Positions 49,798 to 58,083 of a stretch of 64,000 bases of DNA are shown here, piece after piece; the stretch's first letter is position 1, and every line of letters starts with the position of its first letter. The DNA is from Clostridia bacterium (GTDB taxonomy: Bacteria > Bacillota > Clostridia > Christensenellales > Aristaeellaceae), in contig JAFWSH010000002.1 in NCBI GenBank assembly GCA_017519405.1, positions 50,516-114,515 of the forward strand, written 5' to 3'. The translations under genes and the position numbers were made by a program. The notes below the pieces were generated by a model. It saw nothing but the letters and a program-made list of their open reading frames with translations. It was not told the DNA's origin and did not search any database.

Positions 49798-49835
49798 GCA
49801 CCCCCGCAACTGCCCTCAAGCAGCCGCGGGGGTGC
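49798..49835 (-). terminator. Stem-loop after pnp
   Basis: GCACCCCCGC pairs with GCGGGGGTGC around an 18-base loop. On the minus strand the T run (CGTTTTTC) begins 15 bases later, so this is a probable but non-canonical terminator or 3' stabilising hairpin. Nothing else was seen between the SRP RNA and pnp. Confidence 0.5.
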
Positions 49836-49860
49836 CGTGTTATATTCGGTTCAGTCCGGA

Positions 49861-52008
49861 TCAGCCGTTGCTCTCCCGGCGGGGGGGACGGCGGCTGCCG
49901 CCCTCGGTGCGACGAGGAGCGGTGTTCTCGTAGACGATGTCGTTGCGCACCAGGTCGATGCCCTTGGGGCCGATCTCGCTGATGCGGACCTCCAGCTCGT
50001 CGCCGATCTTCACCACGTCCTCCACCTTCTCCACCCGGTGGTTGGCCAGCTTGGAGATGTGGATCATGCCGTCCTTGCCGGGGGCCAGCTCCACAAAGGC
50101 GCCGAAGTTCATGATGCGCACCACCCGGCCGGTGAACACGTCGCCCACCTGGAAGTCCCGGGCAATGCCCTCGATGATGCCCCTGGCCTTGGCGGCCGCC
50201 TCGGTGTCGGGGGTGGAGATGAACACGCGGCCGTCGTCCTCGATGTCGATCTTCACGCCGGTCTCCTCGATGATCTTGTTGATCATCTTGCCACGGGGGC
50301 CGATGACCTCGGAGATCTTCTCGGGGTTGATGGTGAAGGTGATGATCTTGGGGGCGTACTTGTTCAGCTCGGCCCGGGGCTCGGGCAGGCAGGCCAGCAT
50401 CTTCTCCAGGATGAAGAGGCGGCCCTGGAGCGCCTGGTTCAGCGCGGTCCTGAGGATCTCACGGGAGATGCCCGCGATCTTGATGTCCATCTGGATGGCG
50501 GTGATGCCGTTCATGGAGCCGGCCACCTTGAAGTCCATGTCGCCCAGGAAGTCCTCCAGGCCCTGGATGTCGGTGAGCACCGCCAGCTTGTCGCTCTCGG
50601 TGTCCTTGATCAGGCCCATGGCCACGCCCGCCACCGGCGCGTGGATCGGCACGCCCGCGTCCATCAGGGACAGGGTGGAGCCGCACACGGAGGCCATGGA
50701 GGAGGAGCCGTTGGAGGAGAGGATTTCGCTCACCAGACGCAGGGCGTAGGGGAACTCCTCCTCAGAGGGGATCACGGGGATCAGGGCGCGCTCCGCCAAG
50801 GCGCCGTGGCCGATCTCGCGCCGGCCGGGGCTCTTCATGCGGCCCGCCTCGCCGGTGGCGTACGGGGGCATGTTGTACTGGTGGATGTAGCGCTTGAAGG
50901 TCTCGTTGCTGAGGCCGTCCAGCACCTGGCCCTCGCTGACGGGGCCCAGGGTGGTGACGGTAAGGGCCTGGGTCTGGCCGCGGGTGAAGACGGCGGAGCC
51001 GTGGACCCGGGGCAGCACGCCCACCTCGCACCAGATGGGGCGGATCTCGGTGAGCTGACGGCCGTCGGCCCGGATGCCCTCGTCCAGGATGCGGCGGCGC
51101 ATGACTTCCTTGTTCAGGTAGTACAGGGCGTCGGCGATCTCATCCTCCCGGCCGGGGAACTTCTCGGACAGGGCGGCGATGGTCTCGGCCTTCACCTGGG
51201 CCTCCCGCTCCTGGCGCTCGTGGCGGTCGAAGGTGTCGAAGGTCCAGCGGGCCTTCTCCAGGGCGTACTCCCGCACGGCGGCCTTCACGTCGTCGCCGGT
51301 CTTGATCAGCGGCACCACGGCCTTTTCCTTGCCGATCTCCGCCACGATCATGTCCTGGAACTCCACCAGCTTCTTGATGGCCTCGTGGGCGAACATGATG
51401 CCGTCCAGCATCACGTCCTCGCTCAGCTCGTTGGCACCGGCCTCCACCATCATGATGGCGTCCTTGGTGCCGGCCACATACAGGCTCATATCGGAGACCT
51501 TGCGCTGCTCCTCATCGGGGTTGAGCACATACTCGCCGTTCACCCGGCCCACATGTACGGCGCCGGTGGGGCCGCCCCAGGGGATGTCGGACACGGCGAT
51601 GGCGATGGAGGAGCCGATCATGGCCGGGATTTCCGGCGGCACGTCCTGCTCCACGCTCAGGATGGTCACCACCACCTGCACGTCGTTGCGCATGCCCTTG
51701 TTGAACAGGGGGCGCAGGGGCCGGTCGATGAGGCGGCAGGTGAGGGTCGCCTTGTCGGTGGGCCGGCCCTCCCGCTTGATGAAGCCGCCGGGGATCTTGC
51801 CCACGGAGTACTGCTTCTCCTCCACGTCCACGGCCAGGGGGAAGAAATCCACGCCCTCCCGGGGGGTGGGGGCCATGGTGGCGTTCACCATCACCACGGT
51901 GTCGCCCAGGTGCACCCAGACGGAACCGTTGGCCTGCTCACAGTACTTGCCGAACTCCAGGGTCAGTTTCTTCCCGCCCAGGTCCATGCTGAATGATCTG
52001 TAGTCCAT
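49861..52008 (-). CDS. pnp: Polyribonucleotide nucleotidyltransferase (PNPase)
   Basis: 715 residues, normal length. 3'-5' phosphorolytic exoribonuclease of RNA turnover. It has two RNase PH domains (MAPTPREGVDFFPLAVDVEE and TRGQTQALTVTTLG), a helical linker, a KH domain (ISEVIGPRGKMINKIIEETG) and an S1 domain (GDVFTGRVVRIMNFGAFVEL). The short basic tail (RRPPRRESNG) is ordinary. The ATG at 52008 has AAGGAG 10 bases upstream; the frame runs 30 codons further without a ribosome site. It follows rpsO as in most bacteria, with a strong hairpin between them that may be processed. Confidence 0.98.
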   Translation of the reverse strand: MDYRSFSMDLGGKKLTLEFGKYCEQANGSVWVHLGDTVVMVNATMAPTPREGVDFFPLAVDVEEKQYSVGKIPGGFIKREGRPTDKATLTCRLIDRPLRPLFNKGMRNDVQVVVTILSVEQDVPPEIPAMIGSSIAIAVSDIPWGGPTGAVHVGRVNGEYVLNPDEEQRKVSDMSLYVAGTKDAIMMVEAGANELSEDVMLDGIMFAHEAIKKLVEFQDMIVAEIGKEKAVVPLIKTGDDVKAAVREYALEKARWTFDTFDRHERQEREAQVKAETIAALSEKFPGREDEIADALYYLNKEVMRRRILDEGIRADGRQLTEIRPIWCEVGVLPRVHGSAVFTRGQTQALTVTTLGPVSEGQVLDGLSNETFKRYIHQYNMPPYATGEAGRMKSPGRREIGHGALAERALIPVIPSEEEFPYALRLVSEILSSNGSSSMASVCGSTLSLMDAGVPIHAPVAGVAMGLIKDTESDKLAVLTDIQGLEDFLGDMDFKVAGSMNGITAIQMDIKIAGISREILRTALNQALQGRLFILEKMLACLPEPRAELNKYAPKIITFTINPEKISEVIGPRGKMINKIIEETGVKIDIEDDGRVFISTPDTEAAAKARGIIEGIARDFQVGDVFTGRVVRIMNFGAFVELAPGKDGMIHISKLANHRVEKVEDVVKIGDELEVRISEIGPKGIDLVRNDIVYENTAPRRTEGGSRRPPRRESNG

Positions 52009-52057
52009 TTTTCGTTTCTCCTTCTCTTCTCTCTCGTCTTCTCCCTGCTGCGCAAAG

Positions 52058-52092
52058 CAGCCGCCGCGGGCTTCTCCGGTCCGCGACGGCTG
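52058..52092 (-). promoter_or_regulatory. Intergenic hairpin between rpsO and pnp
   Basis: Minus strand CAGCCGTCGCGG pairs with CCGCGGCGGCTG (one mismatch) around an 11-base loop. It lies in the pnp leader, where E. coli has the RNase III-cleaved stem used for pnp autoregulation. The same role here is an inference from position. Confidence 0.5.
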
Positions 52093-52124
52093 TTGCATAC
52101 AGCAAACGCCCCGAGCGCAGCCCC

Positions 52125-52379
52125 TTACTTGCGCAGGTTCAGCCGGGCAATCAGGGAACGGTAGCGCTCAATGTCGGTCTTCTTGAGGTACTCCAGCATG
52201 CCGCGGCGGCGGCCCACCATCAGCAGCAGGCCACGGTTGGAGTGGTGGTCGTTCTTGTTCTGCTTCAGGTGCTCGTTCAGGTTGTTGATGCGCCAGGTGA
52301 GCAGCGCGATCTGCACCTCGGGGGAACCGGTGTCGCCCTCGTGGACGGCATACTCCTGGATGATTTCCTGCTTGGTCAT
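52125..52379 (-). CDS. rpsO: 30S ribosomal protein S15
   Basis: 84 residues, slightly shorter than the usual 88-89. It binds 16S rRNA helices 20-22 early in 30S assembly. Signature regions: [40 protein letters not shown] and [15 protein letters not shown]. The ATG at 52379 lies 8 bases after GGAGG; an upstream in-frame ATG at 52466 has no ribosome site and falls in the leader. The promoter is at 52482-52510. Confidence 0.97.
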   Translation of the reverse strand: MTKQEIIQEYAVHEGDTGSPEVQIALLTWRINNLNEHLKQNKNDHHSNRGLLLMVGRRRGMLEYLKKTDIERYRSLIARLNLRK

Positions 52380-52476
52380 GGGTCTTTCCTCCATTTCTTT
52401 GCTTGGCCAATCGCCGGGTGCCCAGCGCGCCGTCGGAGTGATCGGTCGCCCGGGAAGCCGGTTCATGATGGCCTGC
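52380..52476 (-). promoter_or_regulatory. rpsO leader, possible S15 autoregulatory element
   Basis: A ~95-nt GC-rich leader between the predicted transcription start and the rpsO ATG. In several Bacillota S15 represses its own mRNA through leader structures. Short self-complementary stretches (CCCGGGCGACC, GGGCACCCGGC) make folding likely, but I cannot match a specific class. Confidence 0.35.
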
Positions 52477-52481
52477 AGGCT

Positions 52482-52510
52482 ATTGTAGCAAATTCCCGCG
52501 GGTTTGTAAA
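52482..52510 (-). promoter_or_regulatory. Promoter for rpsO-pnp
   Basis: Minus strand TTTACA (52505-52510), 17 bp, then extended -10 TGCTACAAT (hexamer 52482-52487). Confidence 0.8.
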
Positions 52511-52591
52511 CGGTTTTTCACAATTTTCTGCCGGACAAGGGCAAAGAGCGGCAAAGGCGGGCCGGGGAGGGGCCGTATTTCCCGGAAACGG

Positions 52592-52620
52592 TTGCCAACC
52601 GCGCCGCCCTGTGGTACAAT
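52592..52620 (+). promoter_or_regulatory. Promoter for the peptidoglycan-binding protein gene
   Basis: TTGCCA (52592-52597), 17 bp, then TACAAT (52615-52620), about 25 bp before the ribosome site CGGGAGG. Confidence 0.75.
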
Positions 52621-52656
52621 GGCGCCGTAGAAAAGAGACACCCGGGAGGGATTCCG

Positions 52657-53658
52657 ATGGATATTGTGAAAACGCTGCTGCTTTACATGACCATGACCTA
52701 TGCGGCCGCGGCGGCCAGCGCCCCGCCCCCGGCCCAGATGCCCACCCCCACCCCGGCGCCCACCGCCATCGTGGCTCAGGCGGAGACCCCTGCCCCTGCG
52801 GTGCAGCCGGCGGAGACCCCGGCCCCCGAGATGCCCGTGCTGGCCACGGAGGCCCCCACCGCCACTCCCCGGATCACCCCCAACAAGGGCTACCGCATCC
52901 TCCGCCGGAAGGACAAGGGCGACAACGTGCGGAAGCTGCAGGAGCGGCTGCGGGAGCTGGGGTACCTGAACGGCACCATCGACGGGGCCTTCGGGGACCA
53001 GACCTGGCGGGCGGTGATCAGCTTCCAGCGGGCCAACGGGCTCACCCCCGACGGCGAGGCCGGCCCCGCCACCCAGACCATGCTCTTTGAGAACCCCTAT
53101 GTGGTGCCCAACCTGGCGGCCATGACCCCCACCCCGGTGCCCACCTTCACCCCCGGCCCGGACGGGCTGATGCCCATGCCGGAGGCCGGCACCCAGGGCT
53201 GGCACCAGATTCACCTCCACACCATCCTCTACAACACCGACACCCTGACCCTGGTGAACGGCGAGGGCCGGCGGGAGGCGCCGGGGATGTGGATGCGGGG
53301 GGAGGGGCTGATGCTCTCCCTGGCGGAACTCAGCGAGGCGGCGGGCTGGAACCTGACGGCGGACGGCGGCGAGAACTTCAGCCTGCAGGCGGCAGGCTTT
53401 GAGATCGACGTGGCGGCCCGGGCGGAGGTGCTCCCCCAGCGGGAGGACCCCCAGGGCTACTTCGACGCCTACACCGCCACGGACGCCGGCACACCGGTGG
53501 CCGTGAACCAGGGGGACATCGTCTCGGAGAACGGCGTGTGGTACGTCTCCCCGGACTTCCTCCGCCAGGCCCTGAAGGCCGACGTGGCCTGGGACGAGGA
53601 CGAGAACACCCTGATCATCCGGGTGGCGGGCAAGGGCCGCGCCAACTCCCGGGACTGA
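52657..53658 (+). CDS. Exported peptidoglycan-binding domain protein with copper-amine-oxidase-N-like domain
   Basis: 333 residues. The N-terminus (DIVKTLLLYMTMTYAAAAASA) is a weak signal or anchor, followed by a long Pro/Thr/Ala linker (MPTPTPAPTAIVAQAETPAP). Residues ~83-145 are a PG_binding_1 domain (KGDNVRKLQERLRELGYLNG, TIDGAFGDQTWRAVISFQRA). After a second Pro/Thr linker, residues ~190-325 resemble a copper amine oxidase N-terminal (stalk-type) domain (LNGEGRR-like start, MLSLAELSEAAGWNLT, ENGVWYVSPDFLRQAL). Such proteins bind the cell wall; no hydrolase domain is present. Single-gene unit with its own promoter and terminator. Confidence 0.82.
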   Translation: MDIVKTLLLYMTMTYAAAAASAPPPAQMPTPTPAPTAIVAQAETPAPAVQPAETPAPEMPVLATEAPTATPRITPNKGYRILRRKDKGDNVRKLQERLRELGYLNGTIDGAFGDQTWRAVISFQRANGLTPDGEAGPATQTMLFENPYVVPNLAAMTPTPVPTFTPGPDGLMPMPEAGTQGWHQIHLHTILYNTDTLTLVNGEGRREAPGMWMRGEGLMLSLAELSEAAGWNLTADGGENFSLQAAGFEIDVAARAEVLPQREDPQGYFDAYTATDAGTPVAVNQGDIVSENGVWYVSPDFLRQALKADVAWDEDENTLIIRVAGKGRANSRD

Positions 53659-53676
53659 GGCGGCTGAGCTGCATCG

Positions 53677-53715
53677 AAAAACGCGGGCGCACCTGAAGGG
53701 CACGTCCGCGTTTTT
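53677..53715. terminator. Bidirectional terminator
   Basis: AAAAACGCGGGCG pairs with CGTCCGCGTTTTT around CACCTGAAGGGCA. It serves the peptidoglycan-binding gene and the converging rubredoxin gene. Confidence 0.85.
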
Positions 53716-53743
53716 CTGTTCCGGTTTTCAGCGGTGAGGGGGC

Positions 53744-53902
53744 TTACTCCACCTTGGTGAAGGCATCCTTGCCCAGGCCGCACACGGGGCAGACCCAGTC
53801 CTCGGGGATGTCCTCAAAGGCGGTGCCGGGGGCGATGCCGCCCTCGGGGTCGCCCACCTCCGGGTCGTAGATGTAGCTGCAGGGGCACTCGTACTTGTCC
53901 AT
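53744..53902 (-). CDS. Rubredoxin with an atypical first cysteine pair
   Basis: 52 residues. Small iron-sulfur electron carrier found mainly in anaerobes. The body is typical ([38 protein letters not shown]), with the second ligand pair CPVC. The first pair reads [10 protein letters not shown], i.e. CxC followed by Ser, instead of the usual CxxCG. That is one residue short and lacks the conserved Gly. The Fe(Cys)4 site could still form with altered geometry. The ATG lies after AAGGAGG (9 bases). Its likely role is oxygen or peroxide detoxification. Followed by a terminator. Confidence 0.9.
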   Translation of the reverse strand: MDKYECPCSYIYDPEVGDPEGGIAPGTAFEDIPEDWVCPVCGLGKDAFTKVE

Positions 53903-54002
53903 GCTTTTTTCCTCCTTTGCCGGCGGCTTGTCCCGCCGGGGTGATGGTCTGTTCATTCGACACGGCGGGCGGAAATCCTGCCGGGTTTTCCGATTCGGGA
54001 AA

Positions 54003-54920
54003 TTATGGAATACGGCTGAAGTAGCGCAGGAGGTTCTCCCCGGCGATGCCCGCGATGGCCGCCTCGTCATAGCCCCGGCGGCCCAGGGCGGCCAGCAGGT
54101 TGGGCAGCTCCCCAGCGTGGCGCAGGTCCCCGGGGGTGACCTCGATGCCGTCGAAGTCGGAGCCGAAGCCCACGATCCCCGCGCCCCCCAGCTGGCAGAT
54201 GTGGTCGATGTGCTCCGCCACCCGCTCCGCGTCCGCCCTCCCGTCGTCAGAGAGGAACCAGGGGTAGAAGTTCACCCCGATGTAGCCCCCGCCCTCCACC
54301 AGGGCGCGGATCTGCTCGTCCGACAGGTTGCGGCAGTGGCCGCACAGAGCCCGGCAGCAGGAGTGGGAGGCCATGGGGGGCACGTCCGTGCGGTTCGCAA
54401 TGTCCCAGAAGCCCGCCTCGTTGAGGTGGCTCACGTCCACCGCCATGCCCAGGCGCTGCATCTCCCGCACCACCGCCAGGCCGTAGGGCTTCAGCCCCCG
54501 CTTCTCCCCGCTCTTGGCGGAGCAGCCGATGGCGTTCTCGTTGTTCCAGAGGATGGCGGCCATGCGCACGCCCCTGCGCCGGAAGTCCTCCACCGTGTGC
54601 AGGCCCTCCTCAAAGACTTCCCCGCCCTCCACGGAGAGCAGGATCCGGGGCTCCACCGAGCCCAGGGCCTCCCGGGGGTCCTCCACCCGGGTGAGGCCGG
54701 CCCGCTCCAGCTCCGCCAGGGCGGCCAGCTCCCGGGCCACGATCTCCCCCACCGGGCCCCGGTTTCCCTTGGGGCCGGTCCACAGGGCCAGGGTCTGGAG
54801 GGTGACGCCCCCCTCCCGGAGCCGCGCCGGGGTGATCATCAGCTCCTCCGGCGGCCGGTGGGCGACCCCCATGGCCCAGAGGGTGTCCGCGTGGGTGTCT
54901 GCGATGAACATCCCGCTCAC
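54003..54920 (-). CDS. Membrane-dipeptidase-like peptidase, family M19
   Basis: 305 residues. Zinc dipeptidase related to renal dipeptidase. The first metal motif is [11 protein letters not shown] (HxD), the bridging glutamate is in [13 protein letters not shown], and the other ligands are in [11 protein letters not shown] and [29 protein letters not shown] is the C-terminal active-site block. No signal peptide, so it is cytoplasmic, probably recycling dipeptides. The GTG at 54920 has GGAGG 4 bases upstream and overlaps the plsC stop; an ATG at 54911 is the alternative. Confidence 0.92.
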   Translation of the reverse strand: MSGMFIADTHADTLWAMGVAHRPPEELMITPARLREGGVTLQTLALWTGPKGNRGPVGEIVARELAALAELERAGLTRVEDPREALGSVEPRILLSVEGGEVFEEGLHTVEDFRRRGVRMAAILWNNENAIGCSAKSGEKRGLKPYGLAVVREMQRLGMAVDVSHLNEAGFWDIANRTDVPPMASHSCCRALCGHCRNLSDEQIRALVEGGGYIGVNFYPWFLSDDGRADAERVAEHIDHICQLGGAGIVGFGSDFDGIEVTPGDLRHAGELPNLLAALGRRGYDEAAIAGIAGENLLRYFSRIP

Positions 54921-55555
54921 TTCTCCTCCGCCTCCGCCGCTGCGATCATGTCCCGGTAGGTCTGGGTGATCCGCTCCATCAGGGCGGCGGCGGTGGCGGC
55001 GTTGACCCCCTGCGCCCGCAGGTCCTCCGTGGGGATGGCCTCCCCGCAGTAGACGGTGGTGCGCCGGAAGGGCCGGAACTTGCCCCGGATGTACACCGGC
55101 ATCAGGGGGACGCCGCTGCGCAGGGCGATGAGGCCCACGCCGCTCTCCGTCTCCTCCATCACCCCCCGGTGATAGCGGGTGCCCTCGGGGAAGATCCCCA
55201 GCACGCAGCCCTGCTTCACCGCCTTCAGGCAGGAGCGCATGGCCTCCATGTCACTCTTGTGCCGGTCCACCACGATCATGTGGAGCTTGTCCAGCAGCCA
55301 GGCGATCGCCTTGTTCTTCACCAGCTCCTTCTTCCCCAGGAAGACCACCTCATAGCGGCGGATCACGCCGCCGATGGCCACCGGGTCCAGCCAGGAGGTG
55401 TGGTTGCCGATGACGATGAAGGGCGCGTCCCCCTGGAGGCGCTCCGGGTGGACATAGCGGGTGGGACAGAGGGTCCTGAGCACAAAGCGGCCCAGGACCC
55501 GGAGGAAGGTGTACCAGCCCGAGTGGGCGTCCAGGCGCTTCTCCGTCTCAGCCAA
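54917..55555 (-). CDS. plsC: 1-acyl-sn-glycerol-3-phosphate acyltransferase
   Basis: 212 residues. Adds the second acyl chain to lysophosphatidic acid at the membrane. Motif I is GNHTSWLDPVAIGG (NHx4D), motif III FPEGTRYHRG, and motif IV VPLMPVYIRG. One N-terminal amphipathic or membrane segment (FLRVLGRFVLRTLC). The gene overlaps the Cmk-coding end of the upstream gene by 8 bp. A cmk-plsC order is common in Clostridia. Confidence 0.93.
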   Translation of the reverse strand: MAETEKRLDAHSGWYTFLRVLGRFVLRTLCPTRYVHPERLQGDAPFIVIGNHTSWLDPVAIGGVIRRYEVVFLGKKELVKNKAIAWLLDKLHMIVVDRHKSDMEAMRSCLKAVKQGCVLGIFPEGTRYHRGVMEETESGVGLIALRSGVPLMPVYIRGKFRPFRRTTVYCGEAIPTEDLRAQGVNAATAAALMERITQTYRDMIAAAEAEEK

Positions 55556-57854
55556 CGCCGGTCACCTCTTTCACGATCCGCAGGATCTCCGCCACGCTCT
55601 CCTCGAAAGTGAGCCTGGTGGTGTCCACCACGATGGCGTCCTCCGCCTGGCGCAGGGGATCCGCGGCCCGGTGGGTGTCCTGGTAGTCCCGGTCCTTCAG
55701 GTCGCTGAGGACCTGCTCATAGGGGGTGGGGTCGCCCTTGGCCTGCAGGTCCAGCCAGCGGCGGCGGGCCCGCTCCTCAGGGGCGGCGGTGAGGAAGATC
55801 TTCACGTCCGCGTCCGGCAGCACCGTGGTGCCGATGTCCCGGCCGTCCACCAGCATGGAGGCGGTGCGGGCGATGCGCTGCTGGGCCGCCACCATGGCCC
55901 GGCGCACGTCCATGTAGGTGCCCAGGGTGGAGGCCGCCAGGCCCACCGCCTCGGTGCGCAGTCCGCCGGTGAGATCCCGGCCGTCCGCCAGGGTGTGCTG
56001 GCCGTCCGCCTCGTGGCGCACGTCCAGGTCCAGGCTCCGGCACAGGGCCACTGCCGCCTCCTCGTCCCCGATGTCCACGCCCCGCTCCAGGCAGGTGAGG
56101 CCCGCCGCCCGGTACATGGCGCCGGTGTCCAGGTGCAGGATGCCCAGGGCCCTGGCCACCGCGTCGGCGATGGTGGATTTCCCCGCGCCTACGGGGCCGT
56201 CGATGGCGATGCGGATGGGGTCATTCCCGCCGTAGGGGCGGGGATTCAGGTGCTTCTTCAGGGTGATGCGCACGGCGCCAGGGCCCGCCAGCTCCTCCCG
56301 CAGGAGGGCCTCCACCTTCCCCGCCAGGCCGGCGGCGTACAGGTCCACCCCGAAGAGCACCGGGTTGGACAGGATGGGCCGCAGCTTCCCCACCACGGAG
56401 TCCGGATCCCCCAGGGTCACCCCCGCCAGGGCCCCCTGGAGCTCCGCCAGCATGGGGTCGTCGGAGACGACCATGGGGTTCCCCCGGTCGTCCACCCCCA
56501 GCAGGTAGCGCAGCCAGCCCGCCAGAGCCAGGGGGATGCCGGTGAGGTCCGCCGGATTCCGCTCTGGGTCCGCCATGTAGCTCTTGATGGTCTCCCCGAA
56601 GCGGATGGGCACCTTCTGGGAGGTGTCCGTGGCGATGCGCTGTGGGGTGTCGGGCATGAAGACGTTGGGCAGGCGCTCGCCGATGACCTCGTCGATGAAG
56701 GCCTTCGGGGAGAGGATGCCGGGGTCTGTAACCACGGGCAGGCCCTCGGTGTAGCCGATGCGCTTCACCAGCCGCACCAGGTCGGGGTCCTTCATTTCAT
56801 TCGCGATGAGATCGTAGCCCAGCAGGCAGCCGTAGACCGCCAGGGCGGTGTGCAGGGGGTTCAGGCAGGTGGTGACCTTCATGCGCTCCACCCGGTTCAC
56901 GGTGTCCCGGTCGGTGAAGTACACCCCGGCCTCCTCCAGGGGCGGGCGGCCGTTGGGGAAGCGGTCCTCCACCACCAGGTACTGGGGCCGCTCGGCGTTG
57001 ACGAAGGGGGCCAGGAAGGTGCCCCGGGGGGTGACCACCGGCCCCATGCCCTCGATGCCCGCCGCCGTGAGGCTCTCCTCCACGGACTTGGCCGGCCGGG
57101 GGGTGATTTTGTCGATCATGGACCAGGGGAAGGACACCTTCTCCTCGTCCTGCAGCCAAGCCAGGAAGTCCTCCCCGGCGAAGCCGGCCTTCACCCACGC
57201 CCCGGCGATGTCCAGGATGGCTCCCCGGAGCTTCTCCCCGTTGTGGGAACAGTTGTCCATGCTCACCACCGCCAGGGGCGCGGCGCCGGCCCGGAAACGC
57301 TCCAGCAGCAGGGCGGTGACGATGCCCATGGCGTGGCGGGCCTGCTCCGGACCGCCCGCGATGTCCCCGGCGGCCACGGGGGTGTAGGCCCCGTCCATCC
57401 CCCGCAGGGCGTAGCCCTTCTCGGTGATGGTGAAGGAGATCATCTGCAGCCCGGGGTCCCGGAAGATGTCCTTCAGCCGGGCCCACTCCGCCGCCTGGGC
57501 GGGCTGGGCCACCAGGGCCTCCGCCACGGAGCCCACGATCTCCCGGTCCGTGGTGCCGTCCGCCTTCAGGACCACGGAGAGGGTCAGGTTGTCATAGCCG
57601 CCGTAGATCAGGCGGATGTTGTCCACGTCAAAGGTGTCCGCCGCGATGATCCCCCGGTCCGCCAGCCCCCGGTCCAGCAGCCGCTGCTGCAGCACCGCGA
57701 TGAAAGCCCGGAAGATGTTCCCGGCGCCGAAATGTACCCACACCGGGTGCTCCTTCGTCCGCTGCCGCATGGCGGCCACGTCGTATCCGGGAAGGGTGAC
57801 GCCCGCCGCGGCCCAGCCCGCCTTGTCATGAAGCGACGCAAGATTCACTTTCAT
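55548..57854 (-). CDS. In-frame fusion: UxuB-type D-mannonate oxidoreductase (fructuronate reductase) and cytidylate kinase
   Basis: 768 residues in one open frame. Residues ~1-540 are a complete mannitol-dehydrogenase-family protein of the UxuB type, which interconverts D-fructuronate and D-mannonate with NAD(H): VHFGAGNIFRAFIAV (nucleotide-binding start), SMDNCSHNGEKL, KVTTCLNPLHTALAVYG and IRFGETIKSYM. Residues ~545-768 are a complete cytidylate kinase: P-loop IDGPVGAGKSTIADAVA, LDTGAMYRA, DGRDIGTTVLPDADVKIFLT and ARRRWLDL. No stop separates the two. There is no ATG between them; the nearest in-frame alternative start is a GTG at 56273 without a well-placed ribosome site. The ATG at 57854 has AGGAGG 6 bases upstream. 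The next gene, plsC, is the usual neighbour of cmk. Confidence 0.88.
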   Translation of the reverse strand: MKVNLASLHDKAGWAAAGVTLPGYDVAAMRQRTKEHPVWVHFGAGNIFRAFIAVLQQRLLDRGLADRGIIAADTFDVDNIRLIYGGYDNLTLSVVLKADGTTDREIVGSVAEALVAQPAQAAEWARLKDIFRDPGLQMISFTITEKGYALRGMDGAYTPVAAGDIAGGPEQARHAMGIVTALLLERFRAGAAPLAVVSMDNCSHNGEKLRGAILDIAGAWVKAGFAGEDFLAWLQDEEKVSFPWSMIDKITPRPAKSVEESLTAAGIEGMGPVVTPRGTFLAPFVNAERPQYLVVEDRFPNGRPPLEEAGVYFTDRDTVNRVERMKVTTCLNPLHTALAVYGCLLGYDLIANEMKDPDLVRLVKRIGYTEGLPVVTDPGILSPKAFIDEVIGERLPNVFMPDTPQRIATDTSQKVPIRFGETIKSYMADPERNPADLTGIPLALAGWLRYLLGVDDRGNPMVVSDDPMLAELQGALAGVTLGDPDSVVGKLRPILSNPVLFGVDLYAAGLAGKVEALLREELAGPGAVRITLKKHLNPRPYGGNDPIRIAIDGPVGAGKSTIADAVARALGILHLDTGAMYRAAGLTCLERGVDIGDEEAAVALCRSLDLDVRHEADGQHTLADGRDLTGGLRTEAVGLAASTLGTYMDVRRAMVAAQQRIARTASMLVDGRDIGTTVLPDADVKIFLTAAPEERARRRWLDLQAKGDPTPYEQVLSDLKDRDYQDTHRAADPLRQAEDAIVVDTTRLTFEESVAEILRIVKEVTGVG

Positions 57855-57895
57855 GGAATGCCTCCTGCTCAAATGGGGATTTGGATTACCCCTCC

Positions 57896-57924
57896 ATTAT
57901 AGCATACCGGCGGGGAAGAGGAAA
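57896..57924 (-). promoter_or_regulatory. Promoter for the uxuB-cmk fusion gene
   Basis: Minus strand extended -10 TGCTATAAT (hexamer 57896-57901) with a weak -35 TTTCCT (57919-57924) at 17 bp. Confidence 0.6.
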
Positions 57925-57972
57925 GGTGCTTCATGTTTTCTTTGGGGGAAATGGGGGAGAGGGGCCGGCCCG

Positions 57973-58028
57973 ATTTCCGAACATTCCCTGTATTTCCTCT
58001 TCCATTATTCGGAAATCTGTGGTATACT
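57973..58028 (+). promoter_or_regulatory. PurBox pair and promoter of purR
   Basis: ATTTCCGAACATT at 57973-57985 matches the Bacillus PurBox consensus AWWWCCGAACWWT at every position. An inverted second box, ATTTCCGAATAAT on the minus strand (58004-58016), differs by one base. They are 18 bp apart. The -10 TATACT is at 58023-58028, so the second box covers the -35 and spacer region and a bound PurR would block RNA polymerase. This predicts autoregulation of purR. Confidence 0.85.
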
Positions 58029-58083
58029 CTCTCGGAATGCCCAACGCCGGGCAGGAAATGCTGTATAGGAGCGAGTGCATCCC

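Noticed and set aside
45928-49809. 1293-codon minus-strand frame opposite smc
   Set aside because: Leu/Gly/Gln-rich antisense shadow of the SMC coiled coils and no ribosome site; SMC is unmistakable on the plus strand.
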